From Chryseobacterium sp. JAH (lineage in GTDB: Bacteria > Bacteroidota > Bacteroidia > Flavobacteriales > Weeksellaceae), in contig NZ_LMAH01000001.1 in NCBI RefSeq assembly GCF_001507335.1, positions 682,001 through 746,000 of the forward strand: 64,000 nt of DNA, given 5' to 3'. Below are positions 16,513 to 26,179 of the stretch, piece by piece; the stretch's first letter is position 1; each line of letters begins with the position of its first letter. The notes beneath the pieces are model-generated. The model was given only the letters and a program-made list of their open reading frames with translations, ran no database searches and had not been told where the DNA came from. Position numbers and translations under genes: made by a program.

Positions 16513-18915
16513 TTACGATCTCAACTCAGCATTAAATTCTTTCTGAAAAGATTTAATCAAAGAATCCATCACTGCAGAAATTTCTTTTTCTTCTAAGGTT
16601 TTCTCTTCGTTTAACAATTCAAAACTCATTGCATAAGACTTTTTGCCTTCCGGAAGATTTTTACCTTCGTACACATCAAACAAATTGATATTTTTGATGA
16701 AGGGAGATTTGTTCTTTTTAGCAGTCTGATACAATTCCTGATACGTAATATTTTTATCTATCAACAACGCCAGATCTCTTCTGATTTTGTTGAATTTTGG
16801 AATATCATTAAATTTCAATTCCTTATTAAAACGTAATTTCTGGGCCAGTTCCAATTCAATTTCCGCATAAAAACAATCCTGATCAATATCAAAATCTTTA
16901 AGCATTTGAGGAGCTACTTTTCCGATTCTCACCAAAGTTTCCCCTTCAGATTCGTATGCTAGCGAATCCGAAAATCTATCATCCGTCAAAGCTACTTCTT
17001 GGTAATTGATAGCCAATCTTTCTAAAAGAACTTTTACAAAAGCCTTTAAATTATAGAAATCAGTTGTCGATTTTGGCTGTAACCAGTTTTCAGAAACATT
17101 TCTTCCACTAACTAAAATAGCCAGCTGTTTTCTCTCTTCGTACTTCTCTTTTTTATTGTAAATCTTACCGAACTCGAAGAACTTGATATCCTGATTTTTT
17201 CTGTTAATATTGTAGATTGCGTTCTGCAAAAGACCTTCCAATAATGACTTTCTCATGAACGCCAAATCATTGCTTAAAGGATTCAATAATTTCACTGCAT
17301 TAGTTTCATCTTTCACGGAAGTTAAAGAATTGTTCATTACTTCGTTGAAACCTAAACCTTGCAACGTTCTTGCCCAATTGTTCTCCAATTCGTCCTGATC
17401 TTTTGCATTTAGTTTTACTGGTGTGAACGAAATCTTTTGTGGAGCTTCAATTTTATTGTATCCGTAGATTCTTAAAATCTCTTCAATAACGTCGATTTCT
17501 CTTGTTACATCAGCTCTGTAAGCAGGAACAGAGATTTCAAAGCCATTTTGAATTTCGTTTAAAACCTGAATTTCTAGCGCTTTTAAAATTTCCTTTACTT
17601 TCTCTTTGTGAATTTTTGTTCCTAAAATTTGTTCTATTTTTGAAAATCTGATGATGACATAATTGTCTTCTATTTTCTTAGCATATTCTTCTAATAAATC
17701 TCCAACCAGATTACCTTCTGCCAAATCCTGAATCATCTGGATGGCATGAGTGATTGCAGTTCTTGTGATATTAGGATCAACTCCTCTTTCAAATCTGAAA
17801 GAAGCATCCGTATTCAAACCATGAGCTTTTGCCGCTTTTCTTACCGCAACCGGATTAAAATAAGCACTTTCTAAGAAGATTGTTTTAGTCTCAGTAGAAA
17901 CTCCGGAATTGGCACCACCGAAAACTCCGGCAATACACATCGGGTTATTTTGTCCGTCTTTGATGATGATTTCAGAACCGTTCAAAGTTCTTTCAACACC
18001 ATCTAAAGTCGTGAATTTTGTTCCTTCGGCAACAGTTCCTACTTTCACTTTTTTGTCCGCAATTTTATCTGCATCAAAAGCATGAAGCGGCTGACCGAAA
18101 CCATGAAGAATATAGTTGGTAATATCTACAATATTATTGATTGGGCTTAAACCGATTGCTTTCAATCTGTCTTTTAACCAAGATGGAGATTCTGCAACTT
18201 TTACATTTTCAATCACCGCTCCGATGTATCTTGGAGTAAGTTCAGCGTCTTCAACTTCCAATGTAAATTCGTGCGTTCCTTCATTATTTAAAGCAACTGA
18301 AGATACTTTTTCAAAATCACCTTTTTGCTGATTCGTTGAAAGAAATGCATATAAATCTCTTGCAACACCGTAATGCGACATTGCATCAGTTCTGTTTGGC
18401 GTCAAACCAATTTCGAACACTTCGTCATTTGTCAGTTCAAAATAATCTGAAAAATTCTTTCCAACTTCATATTTTGTTTCGTCTAACACCATGATTCCGC
18501 CGTGATCTTCGCTTAAGCCTAATTCGTCTTCTGCACAAATCATTCCCTGAGAAACTTCGCCTCTAATCTTAGCTTCTTTAATTTCAAAGAAGTTTCCGGT
18601 TTTATCGTAGATTTTAGTTCCTACAACTGCAACGGGAACCGTTTGTCCTTCTCCAACATTAGGAGCTCCACAAACGATATTTAAAACTTTTCCGTCTCCA
18701 ACGTCTACGGTTGTTTTCTTTAATTTATCGGCATTCGGATGCTTTTCGCAGGTCAAAACTTTTCCTACAACCACACCTTCCAGACTTCCTTTGATGCTTT
18801 CAAACTTCTCTATTCCTTCTACCTCAAGACCGATATCTGTAAGAAACTCTCCAATTCTTTCAGATTTCAGTTCTGTTTTGATATAATCTTTCAGCCAGTT
18901 ATTTGATATTTTCAT
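16513..18915 (-). CDS. pheT: Phenylalanine--tRNA ligase beta subunit
   Basis: The beta chain of the alpha2-beta2 synthetase that charges tRNA-Phe. Its 800 residues carry the expected order: an N-terminal tRNA-binding OB fold (about 40-150; VVGKVLTCEKHPNADKL), the B3/B4 editing region, the B5 domain (about 405-480), a catalytic-like core and the C-terminal FDX-ACB anticodon-binding domain (FNDIPKFNKIRRDLALLID to the end). EISNN-type start MKISNNWLKDYI is typical of the family. pheS is not adjacent, so the two subunits are encoded apart here. Confidence 0.97.
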   Translation of the reverse strand: MKISNNWLKDYIKTELKSERIGEFLTDIGLEVEGIEKFESIKGSLEGVVVGKVLTCEKHPNADKLKKTTVDVGDGKVLNIVCGAPNVGEGQTVPVAVVGTKIYDKTGNFFEIKEAKIRGEVSQGMICAEDELGLSEDHGGIMVLDETKYEVGKNFSDYFELTNDEVFEIGLTPNRTDAMSHYGVARDLYAFLSTNQQKGDFEKVSSVALNNEGTHEFTLEVEDAELTPRYIGAVIENVKVAESPSWLKDRLKAIGLSPINNIVDITNYILHGFGQPLHAFDADKIADKKVKVGTVAEGTKFTTLDGVERTLNGSEIIIKDGQNNPMCIAGVFGGANSGVSTETKTIFLESAYFNPVAVRKAAKAHGLNTDASFRFERGVDPNITRTAITHAIQMIQDLAEGNLVGDLLEEYAKKIEDNYVIIRFSKIEQILGTKIHKEKVKEILKALEIQVLNEIQNGFEISVPAYRADVTREIDVIEEILRIYGYNKIEAPQKISFTPVKLNAKDQDELENNWARTLQGLGFNEVMNNSLTSVKDETNAVKLLNPLSNDLAFMRKSLLEGLLQNAIYNINRKNQDIKFFEFGKIYNKKEKYEERKQLAILVSGRNVSENWLQPKSTTDFYNLKAFVKVLLERLAINYQEVALTDDRFSDSLAYESEGETLVRIGKVAPQMLKDFDIDQDCFYAEIELELAQKLRFNKELKFNDIPKFNKIRRDLALLIDKNITYQELYQTAKKNKSPFIKNINLFDVYEGKNLPEGKKSYAMSFELLNEEKTLEEKEISAVMDSLIKSFQKEFNAELRS

Positions 18916-19018
18916 CCTTTAATTTTGAAAATTTATTTTGAATTTTTTCAAGTTACAAATGTCGTGTTTTTTTGAGAAACAGAGAAATTTTTAACCTTTC
19001 AACTGAGTCTAAAAAACA

Positions 19019-19050
19019 AAAAAAGAGGCTGAAAAATCAACCTCTTTTAG
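19019..19050. terminator. Terminator hairpin after dnaN
   Basis: AAAAGAGGCTG and CAACCTCTTTT form an imperfect stem around AAAAAT, with an A-run on the left, 19 bases beyond the dnaN stop. Confidence 0.7.
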
Positions 19051-19068
19051 AATTTATTTAAAATAATC

Positions 19069-20199
19069 TTACAATCCGATGACCGGCATTGATAACATTA
19101 AGATATTTTCGTTTTCTTCAAGACCATCAAGCGGTTCAATAATTCCCGGTCTGTTAGGCTGAGACATTTTCATCGTGATATCGTCTGCACCAAGAATACC
19201 AAGCATTTCTGTTAAGAATTTCGAACTGAAACCGATGTTGATATCCTCACCGTTGTAGTCGCAAGGAATCTGCATATCTGCTTTGTTTGCATATTCTGTA
19301 TCTTCTGCATGAAGATGAAGAATGTTGGCAGACAATTTAAATCTCACCTGATTTGTCGATTTGTTTGACATAATAGAAGCTCTTTTGATTGCTCCTAACA
19401 GCAAGTTTCTGTTAATCGTCAAAACATTCGGATTTTCTTTAGGGATTACCGCAGTATAGTTTGGATATTTTCCGTCGATTAATCTACAGATCCATATATG
19501 TTTTCCGAAAGTAAATTTAGCCATGTTTTCGTTGAAGTCAATCGTGATATCTTCATTCGAACTAGCTAGAATATTTTTGAAAATGTTAAGCGGTTTTTTA
19601 GGCATGATGAATTCCATTGGCTCGGCATTCATCAAATCTGTTCTTTTGTACACCACCAATCTGTGAGAATCGGTAGAAACAAAGTTCGTTTCATTTTCAC
19701 CAAACTGAAATAAAACTCCTGTCATTACCGGACGAAGAGAATCGTTACTCGTAGCGAAAAGTGTGTTGGTTAAAGCTTCAGATAAAACTCCCGCAGGCAT
19801 TGTTACGCTTTGCGCAGCATCAAATTCCGGAAGTTCAGGATAATCGTCTGCGTTGTCTAATGCCACCGCAAAATTATCTTTCTCATCTAAAATCTCAAGT
19901 TGGCTACCAGTACCTTCCGCATTGTCTTTTACAACTAGCGTCAGAGGCTGTTCGCCATAAGTCTTGATAAAATCCTGAAAAATTTTGGCAGGAACCGCAA
20001 ATTTACCTGCATCATCAGATTTTACATCTAATGAAGTTACCAAAGTTGTTTCGCCATCAGACGCTGTAATGGTAAGGTTATTTTCGTTTAACTCAAAAAG
20101 ATAGTTTTCTAAAATCGGTCTCGATTGAGAGCTTGATATTACGCCACTTACAGTTTGCAATGCTTTCTGCAGTTCACCACTTGAAATAATAAATTTCAT
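19069..20199 (-). CDS. dnaN: DNA polymerase III subunit beta (sliding clamp)
   Basis: The clamp encircles DNA and tethers polymerase III. The 376 residues begin MKFIISSGELQKALQTVSGV and end with SMPVIGL, equivalent to the usual MPMRL end that forms part of the protein-binding pocket. FVSTDSHRLVVYK and DGKYPNYTAVIP are family hallmarks of domain 2 and the 2-3 linker. Length is normal. It is not next to dnaA or recF here; recF is some 37 kb away. A TATATTTG element lies 22 bases upstream of the start. Confidence 0.97.
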   Translation of the reverse strand: MKFIISSGELQKALQTVSGVISSSQSRPILENYLFELNENNLTITASDGETTLVTSLDVKSDDAGKFAVPAKIFQDFIKTYGEQPLTLVVKDNAEGTGSQLEILDEKDNFAVALDNADDYPELPEFDAAQSVTMPAGVLSEALTNTLFATSNDSLRPVMTGVLFQFGENETNFVSTDSHRLVVYKRTDLMNAEPMEFIMPKKPLNIFKNILASSNEDITIDFNENMAKFTFGKHIWICRLIDGKYPNYTAVIPKENPNVLTINRNLLLGAIKRASIMSNKSTNQVRFKLSANILHLHAEDTEYANKADMQIPCDYNGEDINIGFSSKFLTEMLGILGADDITMKMSQPNRPGIIEPLDGLEENENILMLSMPVIGL

Positions 20200-20220
20200 A
20201 GATTTAAAAATAAGTTTTTA

Positions 20221-20228
20221 CAAATATA
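20221..20228 (-). promoter_or_regulatory. Candidate -7 promoter element of dnaN
   Basis: On the minus strand this reads TATATTTG (TAnnTTTG consensus), 22 bases before the dnaN ATG. No TTG at the -33 spacing. Confidence 0.5.
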
Positions 20229-20317
20229 ACAAATAGAAAACAGATAGAAAAGAATAATACTGAGAGTTATTAACAACCATCAAAAGAATTTATTTTTTAC
20301 TGAATTATTTAATCAGC

Positions 20318-20325
20318 TATCTTTG
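20318..20325 (+). promoter_or_regulatory. Candidate -7 promoter element of dgkA
   Basis: TATCTTTG fits TAnnTTTG and lies 20 bases before the ATG. The -33 region is T-rich without a TTG. Confidence 0.5.
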
Positions 20326-20344
20326 CTCTACATCAATTTTAAAA

Positions 20345-20701
20345 ATGAGAAAACCTCCCATTCATAAAAGTTTCATCAACTCCTTCCGGGGCATTTGGAT
20401 GATGCTAAATTCTGAAAGAAATTTTCAGATTGAAGTGGTGGCTTTACTGATTAATATTTTTCTGATTTTTTATCTAAAACTTTCTGGAATTGATACCATC
20501 TTGGTTTTAACGGTTTCTATCGGAGTTTTAGCCGCTGAAACTTTCAACACAGCCATCGAAAAGATTTGCGATATCATTCATCCCGAATTTGATAAAAGAA
20601 TCGGTTTCATTAAAGATGTTTCCGCAGGAGCAGTGACTTTAATTGCAGCAGCTTCTGTTATTGTGGGTATTTTCGTGTATTGGAAATATATTTTCGGTTA
20701 A
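20345..20701 (+). CDS. dgkA: Diacylglycerol/undecaprenol kinase family protein
   Basis: A small integral membrane kinase of the DgkA family that phosphorylates diacylglycerol or undecaprenol at the inner membrane. The 118 residues contain the catalytic signature AAETFNTAIEKICD (Glu and Asn-Thr-Ala-Ile-Glu) and KDVSAGAVTL, with three hydrophobic helices (about 30-47, 50-65, 92-113). In bacteria of this type the undecaprenol kinase role is as likely as the lipid-recycling one. It is divergent from dnaN with a shared 145-bp promoter region. Confidence 0.88.
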   Translation: MRKPPIHKSFINSFRGIWMMLNSERNFQIEVVALLINIFLIFYLKLSGIDTILVLTVSIGVLAAETFNTAIEKICDIIHPEFDKRIGFIKDVSAGAVTLIAAASVIVGIFVYWKYIFG

Positions 20702-20776
20702 ATTTTTATTTCCCGCAGATTTCACAGATTTTTATATTGTCATTCGTTCAAAATAAAAAAAACTTTTTTTTTAAAA

Positions 20777-21109
20777 CTATTTTCCAACATAGATAAATCC
20801 TTTCTTCCCGGATTTAAAAACGGTTTCGATTCTTTTGTAGTCGTCCACTTCATAATCATCAGCCTGAAGAATCTCCTCGTTACTCACTTCAAACAAAACA
20901 CCTTCTACTTCATCTGCAGCATTTCCCGAATATTCCAAAATCGGATGATATTTCTGATCGCTTTTGCGTAAAACTTCGGGATCAGTAATTTCCAATATTT
21001 TCAAGCGATATCCGACAAGAATATCTTGTTCCCCCATTAATATTCTTCCAAAAGTTTCGAGCTGAACCTGCTCTTTCTGTAAAGTTCCGTAAGAAAATAA
21101 GTTTGGCAT
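20777..21109 (-). CDS. Gamma-glutamylcyclotransferase-like protein
   Basis: 110 residues with the AIG2/GGCT fold signature LFSYGTLQ at the start (residues 4-11), then a mid segment ILEYSGNAADEVEGVLFEVSNEEI and the acidic helix DDYEVDDYKRIET, where GGCT enzymes carry the catalytic Glu. Such enzymes cyclise gamma-glutamyl groups to 5-oxoproline, but many bacterial members have unknown substrates. The ATG follows the stop of the SGNH gene with no gap (TAAATG), so the two are co-translated. Confidence 0.82.
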   Translation of the reverse strand: MPNLFSYGTLQKEQVQLETFGRILMGEQDILVGYRLKILEITDPEVLRKSDQKYHPILEYSGNAADEVEGVLFEVSNEEILQADDYEVDDYKRIETVFKSGKKGFIYVGK

Positions 21110-21727
21110 TTATAAATATTTTTCAATAATTGGAATCGCAATTTCAGCCATCATTCCGTAGCCTTTCTCGTTAGGGTGAACGCCATCTTTGGAAAGCAAA
21201 ACCTCTTTATCTGCAAAAAAAGCAGAATGAAAATCGATATAAATTAAAGAGTTTTCACTGGCAATATTTTTAAGAACTTCATTGTAAACCAAAATATCTT
21301 CGTTCATTCTAATCTTTCCAGTTACAGAAATTTCACCAGCTATTTTTTCTGAAATAGGAAGAATACTCACCAGATAGATTTCTTTTGAGAAATCTTGTGC
21401 TTGCTGAATAGCCTCTGTAATATTAGCTTTGAATTCTTCAGGATTTACAATTTGCTTCTGATCTTTTACAGCCAAATCGTTGGCTCCGTAACCGATGAAC
21501 ACAACATTACCATTCTCGGCATTTCTGGCCGTCATTTCGTTCCGAATTCTTTTAACCAAACCTTCTGACGTTTCGCCACCGACACCAAGATTAAAGAGAA
21601 TTAATTCATTACCTCCTTCATTGTATTTCTGCAAAGCATATCGTTTTAGAATATCGACCCAACCTCCGAAAACGCCATCGTATTCGCCATAAGTTATGCT
21701 GTCGCCGAAAAATAATCCATACATCAT
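21110..21727 (-). CDS. SGNH/GDSL-type hydrolase
   Basis: 205 residues with block I FFGDSITYGEYDG (nucleophile Ser10), block III GYGANDLAV (Gly and Asn of the oxyanion hole) and block V DGVHPNEKGY (catalytic Asp and His). No signal peptide is present, so it probably acts in the cytoplasm as an esterase or thioesterase; the substrate is unknown. It forms a tight pair with the GGCT-like gene. A barstar-like gene lies 13 bp upstream on the same strand. Confidence 0.88.
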   Translation of the reverse strand: MMYGLFFGDSITYGEYDGVFGGWVDILKRYALQKYNEGGNELILFNLGVGGETSEGLVKRIRNEMTARNAENGNVVFIGYGANDLAVKDQKQIVNPEEFKANITEAIQQAQDFSKEIYLVSILPISEKIAGEISVTGKIRMNEDILVYNEVLKNIASENSLIYIDFHSAFFADKEVLLSKDGVHPNEKGYGMMAEIAIPIIEKYL

Positions 21728-21740
21728 TTTCTTTTTGATT

Positions 21741-22097
21741 TTAATCTAAAACTAAGGTTATGTTTTTATGCGATTCCATAATTTCAATCAGAATTTCATA
21801 CAAGGTCTGTCCGTTTCCCTCGATCAATTCATCCAGTTTTTCTTGGGCTAAATTAATATTGAAAGGCTTTCCCTGCCTGATTTTATTTTCGTAAAAATTC
21901 TTTGTTGCTTCAAAGCCTAAATCTTCCTTTGATTTTTGAGCATGCTTCCAGATAATCTCACCTTCAAATCTATACAAAATATCATCAAACCCATCGAGTG
22001 TACCGACTTTCCAATCCTCATCTCTCATCAAAACATGAGAAACTTCTCCGTAGAAACCCTGCAAATCAGAAAAGCGGTCACCATTGATAACCGTCAT
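21741..22097 (-). CDS. Barstar-like ribonuclease inhibitor family protein
   Basis: 118 residues that begin MTVINGDRFSDLQGFYGEVS and continue with KVGTLDGFDDILYRFEG, which matches the barstar pattern (short strand with xxxIDG, helix with FY.xx, then LDALxDxL). Barstar proteins bind and block barnase-type ribonucleases. I chose the ATG at 22097; the frame extends eleven codons further to a TTG that would add an Asn-rich leader. The C-terminal half (ENKIRQGKPFNINLAQEKL) is longer than classic 90-residue barstar. No barnase-like toxin is beside it, so it is either an orphan immunity protein or has another partner. Confidence 0.72.
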   Translation of the reverse strand: MTVINGDRFSDLQGFYGEVSHVLMRDEDWKVGTLDGFDDILYRFEGEIIWKHAQKSKEDLGFEATKNFYENKIRQGKPFNINLAQEKLDELIEGNGQTLYEILIEIMESHKNITLVLD

Positions 22098-22161
22098 TTT
22101 TCTGTTATTGTTATTTGGAATAATACTCAAATGATTTAATATGACACAAATTGTTTAACAA

Positions 22162-22197
22162 TAAAACCTAACGGATTTTAAAACCCGTTAGGTTTGA
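22162..22197. terminator. Terminator hairpin after purL
   Basis: AAACCTAACGG and CCGTTAGGTTT form an 11-bp stem around a loop of about eight bases, with A- and T-rich flanks. It lies 54 bases beyond the purL stop and also upstream of the barstar-like gene. Confidence 0.75.
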
Positions 22198-22248
22198 AAG
22201 CTATATTTCTAAACTAAAAGCCAGCTGCCAGTTTCAAGAGCCACCCGC

Positions 22249-25200
22249 TTACTTAAAGTATTCTACTCCGTTTTTAAAGATGTTATGATAATTCGCAGTC
22301 GGAATGTTTTTCATCAGACCTTCCGCAAAACGTTCAGGGTGCCCCATTCTACCATAAATTTTTCCACATGGACTTGTAATTCCTTCTATTCCGAATAATG
22401 AATTATTAGGATTGAATGGCATTCCGTGAGCGATGTTTCCATCCAAATCTAAATATTGCGTAGCAATCTGTCCGTTCTCGTACAACTTCTGAATTTCTTC
22501 TTCCGAAGCCATAAAACGACCTTCACCGTGAGAAATTGGTATGGTGAAAACCTGATCTTTCATTCCTTTTAACCAAGGCGATTCGTCGTTGAGAACTTTC
22601 ACATTCACCATCTGAGAAATATGTCTTCTAATGGCGTTGTGTGCTAATGTCGGAGAGTTTTCGTCCAAGTCTTTAATTCTACCGTAAGGCAGCAAACCTG
22701 ACTTCACCAATGCCTGGAAACCGTTACAGATTCCGATGATCATTCCGTCTCTGTCAAGCAATTCGTGAACGGCATTTCTCATCTTTTCATTCTTCAGAAC
22801 ATTCACGATAAATTTAGCAGAACCATCCGGTTCATCACCTGCAGAGAAACCTCCGGAGAACGCTAAAATCTGAGACTGTTTAATTTCTTCCACCCACGCA
22901 TCGATGCTTTCGTCAAGCAGATGATGATTGATATTTATTAAAGGTAAACTGCTTACAATTGCCCCTTCTTTTTGAAATGCATTCAGCGTATCATATTCGC
23001 AATTTGTTCCTGGAAAAACCGGTGCGAAAACTCTTGGCTGAGCAATTCCGTGTTTCCTAATGACGATATTTCTTGGGTTGATAGAATTCAATTTTGAATC
23101 TAATTCAACCGTTATTTTTTCTTTTTCTACTGTTGAGAAAAGGTTTTCAAACGTTTTTGTATTTGCTTCAAGTAGTTTTCCTATTTCAAAATTCAAATCA
23201 CTGATTGTGAGAATATTTGAATTTTTAACTTCACCGATTAATTGAAGATCAACAGAACTTAATTCTTCAGTTGATTCGATGATCAAACTTCCGACATTTT
23301 TTGCCAGTAAAACGTTCTCATCAGCAATAGTAATTCCAGCTCCCAATCTGTTTCCGAAACTCATTTTTGCTAGAGCAACGGCAACTCCACCTTCTTTCAC
23401 AGTCTTCACTGAAACGATTTTTCCGGCCTTGATATTTTCGAAAATCAATTCAAAAACTGTCTTTAGATTTTCGTAGTTTGGAAGTCCGTTTTCCTGTGGA
23501 ATATGATTGAAGAAATAGAGTTTATTTCCTGCCTGTTTAAATTCCGGAGAGATCACATTTTTCTTCTCACCGTTAGCACAAGCGAATGAAATCAACGTTG
23601 GCGGAACATTTAAATCCTGATATGTTCCACTCATAGAATCCTTACCTCCGATAGCAGCCAAACCAAGGTTAATCTGCGCATCATAAGCGCCCAAAAGTGA
23701 AGCCAAAGGCTTGCCCCATTTCTCAGGATTCTGACCTAATTTTTCAAAATATTCCTGGAAACTCAATCTGATATTTTTATAATCGCCACCCATCGCAACG
23801 ATTTTCGCAACGCTTTCAACCACTGCGTAAGAAGCTCCCAACAATGAGTTTTGCTTTGAAATTTCAGCATCAAATCCCCAACTTGCAAAGGAAACGGTTT
23901 CAATATCTTTTGCTCCTAAAATCGGTAACGTCTGAGCGCTTCCTTCCATCAAAGTCTGCTGATATTTCCCACCCAAAGGCATCGCAACCGTAGTCGCACC
24001 AATCGATGAGTCAAACATCTCCAATAAACCTTTTTGAGAAGCTACATTTTTATCGCTTAATATTTTCAAGAAGTTTTCTTCATTGAAAATCTGAGTCTCT
24101 TCTTTAACCTCATTAAGATGGGTGATCTTAACTTCCTGACTTTTTGAACATCCGTTCGTATCCAAAAATTCTCTTGACAGGTCAACAATTTTATCACCTT
24201 TCCAGAACATTTGCATTCTACCTGAATCTGTCACTTTTGCCACTTCAACAGCCACAATGTTTTCAGCTTCACAAAACTTAATGAACTGCTCTTTATCTTT
24301 TTGTTCAACCACAACCGCCATTCTTTCCTGAGATTCAGAAATGGCAAGCTCAGTTCCGTTCAAACCTTCGTATTTCAAAGGTAAAACATCTAAATTAACT
24401 TCCAAAGAATCAGCAATTTCTCCGATGGCAACAGAAACTCCACCCGCTCCAAAGTCATTTGATTTTTTGATCAATCTCGTCACTTCAGGATTTCTGAACA
24501 ATCTCTGAATTTTACGCTCTTCTACTGCATTTCCTTTCTGCACCTCAGAACTCATCGTGTGGATTGAAGTTTCATCCTGTTCTTTTGAACTTCCACTTGC
24601 TCCACCAACTCCATCACGACCAGTTGCACCACCTAAAATGATGATAGAATCGCCAGCTTCAGGCTTTTCACGTCTTACCCAATCTACAGGAACGGCGCCG
24701 GTCACGAAACCAACTTCCATTCTTTTTGCTTTGTAGCCTTCATCGTAGATTTCGGAAACCATTGTAGTTGCCAAACCTATTTGGTTACCGTAAGAAGAAT
24801 ATCCGTTTGCCGCCTGTTTTGTGATTGTTTTTTGAGGTAATTTCCCCGGTAACGTTTTATCAACCGGTTCCAATACATCAGCAGCACCCGTCAATCTCAT
24901 GGCCTGAAATACGAAAGAACGTCCGGACAAAGGATCTCTGATAGCACCACCTAAACACGTTGAAGCACCGCCAAAAGGTTCAATTTCCGTTGGGTGATTG
25001 TGTGTTTCATTCTTAAATAACAAATACCAAGGTTCTTTTTTACCATCGTATTCAGCTTCGATTTGAATTGTACAGGCGTTGATTTCGTCTGAAACCACCA
25101 AGTTGTCCAAATTACCTGTCTTATGGAAATATCTTCCGCAAACAGTTGCCAAATCCATTAAAGAGATGGGTTTCAATTCGCGACCTAAGAATTTTCTTTT

Positions 25201-25947
25201 TTCTATATAATCATTGAAAATGGTTTCCAGTGTATGTTTAAACTGACCTTCAAATTCAATGTTTGACAATTCTGTTTCAAACGTTGTGTGACGGCAATGG
25301 TCACTCCAATAGGTGTCTAAAACTTTCAGTTCAGTTTCTGTAGGATTTCTTTTTTCAGTTTTAAAATACTCCTGAATAAATTTCAAATCATCCAATCCTA
25401 ATGCAAAACCGTGATTGTTAAAGAACTCTTCAAGCTGAGCATCATTAAAACTGATGAAATTTTCGTGAACCAAAACCTTTGAAGGCGTTTCTTCTGCAGG
25501 AATATCCAAAATAGATAAATCTTTTTCCTGAGATTCCACTTTATTAATCAAAAGATCCTTGATTTTAGTTAAATCAGATTCAGAAACTCCTTCAAATTCA
25601 ATAAGTTTACCGCTTCTTACTTTAGACTTCTCATTTTCAGTCAGTAAAGCAATACATTGCTGCGCAGAATCTGCACGTTGGTCGTATTGTCCCGGTAAAA
25701 ATTCTAATGCGAAATAAACTCCTTCTGCAGGATTTTCCTCGATTAAAATATCCGTAACCGGATCAACGAAAGTGCTGTTGACCACTTTTTCGAACTCACC
25801 ATCGTTCAAATTGAAAATATCGTACACATTGTACACTTTTACATTTTTGATCGACGGAACCACCGCTTTTACTTCATCAAAAATCTTTGGACTTTCTACA
25901 TCGAAAATTCCTCTTTTTTCTACGAAAATTCTTTTGTTTTGAGACAT
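22249..25947 (-). CDS. purL: Phosphoribosylformylglycinamidine synthase (single-chain FGAM synthase)
   Basis: Catalyses the fourth step of purine synthesis, converting FGAR to FGAM with ATP and glutamine. The 1232-residue chain is the large one-piece form: N-terminal PurS-like region, linker, two AIRS-like synthase halves (GGATGRDGVGGASGSSKEQ; GGKDSMSGTY) and a C-terminal class I glutaminase with Cys1074 (GICNGFQ) and His1140/Glu1142 (HGEGRF). RNPEVTRLIKKSNDFGAGG is a conserved synthase segment. It is downstream of purB on the same strand, separated by a palindromic repeat, so co-transcription is possible but uncertain. Confidence 0.97.
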   Translation of the reverse strand: MSQNKRIFVEKRGIFDVESPKIFDEVKAVVPSIKNVKVYNVYDIFNLNDGEFEKVVNSTFVDPVTDILIEENPAEGVYFALEFLPGQYDQRADSAQQCIALLTENEKSKVRSGKLIEFEGVSESDLTKIKDLLINKVESQEKDLSILDIPAEETPSKVLVHENFISFNDAQLEEFFNNHGFALGLDDLKFIQEYFKTEKRNPTETELKVLDTYWSDHCRHTTFETELSNIEFEGQFKHTLETIFNDYIEKRKFLGRELKPISLMDLATVCGRYFHKTGNLDNLVVSDEINACTIQIEAEYDGKKEPWYLLFKNETHNHPTEIEPFGGASTCLGGAIRDPLSGRSFVFQAMRLTGAADVLEPVDKTLPGKLPQKTITKQAANGYSSYGNQIGLATTMVSEIYDEGYKAKRMEVGFVTGAVPVDWVRREKPEAGDSIIILGGATGRDGVGGASGSSKEQDETSIHTMSSEVQKGNAVEERKIQRLFRNPEVTRLIKKSNDFGAGGVSVAIGEIADSLEVNLDVLPLKYEGLNGTELAISESQERMAVVVEQKDKEQFIKFCEAENIVAVEVAKVTDSGRMQMFWKGDKIVDLSREFLDTNGCSKSQEVKITHLNEVKEETQIFNEENFLKILSDKNVASQKGLLEMFDSSIGATTVAMPLGGKYQQTLMEGSAQTLPILGAKDIETVSFASWGFDAEISKQNSLLGASYAVVESVAKIVAMGGDYKNIRLSFQEYFEKLGQNPEKWGKPLASLLGAYDAQINLGLAAIGGKDSMSGTYQDLNVPPTLISFACANGEKKNVISPEFKQAGNKLYFFNHIPQENGLPNYENLKTVFELIFENIKAGKIVSVKTVKEGGVAVALAKMSFGNRLGAGITIADENVLLAKNVGSLIIESTEELSSVDLQLIGEVKNSNILTISDLNFEIGKLLEANTKTFENLFSTVEKEKITVELDSKLNSINPRNIVIRKHGIAQPRVFAPVFPGTNCEYDTLNAFQKEGAIVSSLPLININHHLLDESIDAWVEEIKQSQILAFSGGFSAGDEPDGSAKFIVNVLKNEKMRNAVHELLDRDGMIIGICNGFQALVKSGLLPYGRIKDLDENSPTLAHNAIRRHISQMVNVKVLNDESPWLKGMKDQVFTIPISHGEGRFMASEEEIQKLYENGQIATQYLDLDGNIAHGMPFNPNNSLFGIEGITSPCGKIYGRMGHPERFAEGLMKNIPTANYHNIFKNGVEYFK

Positions 25948-26012
25948 TAGATGTCAGATATTTATTAGATTTATTTTTAATTTTAACTGAAATTTATTTT
26001 AACGACAAACCT

Positions 26013-26094
26013 CGCAGCCCGACTTGAGCGGAGCTCTTTTGCCGAAACGAAGTAAAGGCAAAAAGCGGGAGCGGAAGGCGGATCAAGCTGCCCC
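26013..26094. repeat. REP-like palindromic repeat (copy 1)
   Basis: Starts cgcagcccgacttgagcgga and ends gcggatcaagctgcccc, with an inner hairpin TCTTTTGCC...GGCAAAAAG. The outer arms and AGCGGA/GCGGAT words recur in the elements at 27832 and 31247. A 93-codon plus-strand frame passes through (26024-26305) but is an artefact of the repeat and antisense purB. Confidence 0.6.
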
Positions 26095-26179
26095 AATTAT
26101 TAAATTTCATTCTATCACAAACTTCGCTAATCACAGATTAAACAAAGTAAAAAATGCAGCCCAAAAGACTGCATATCAC

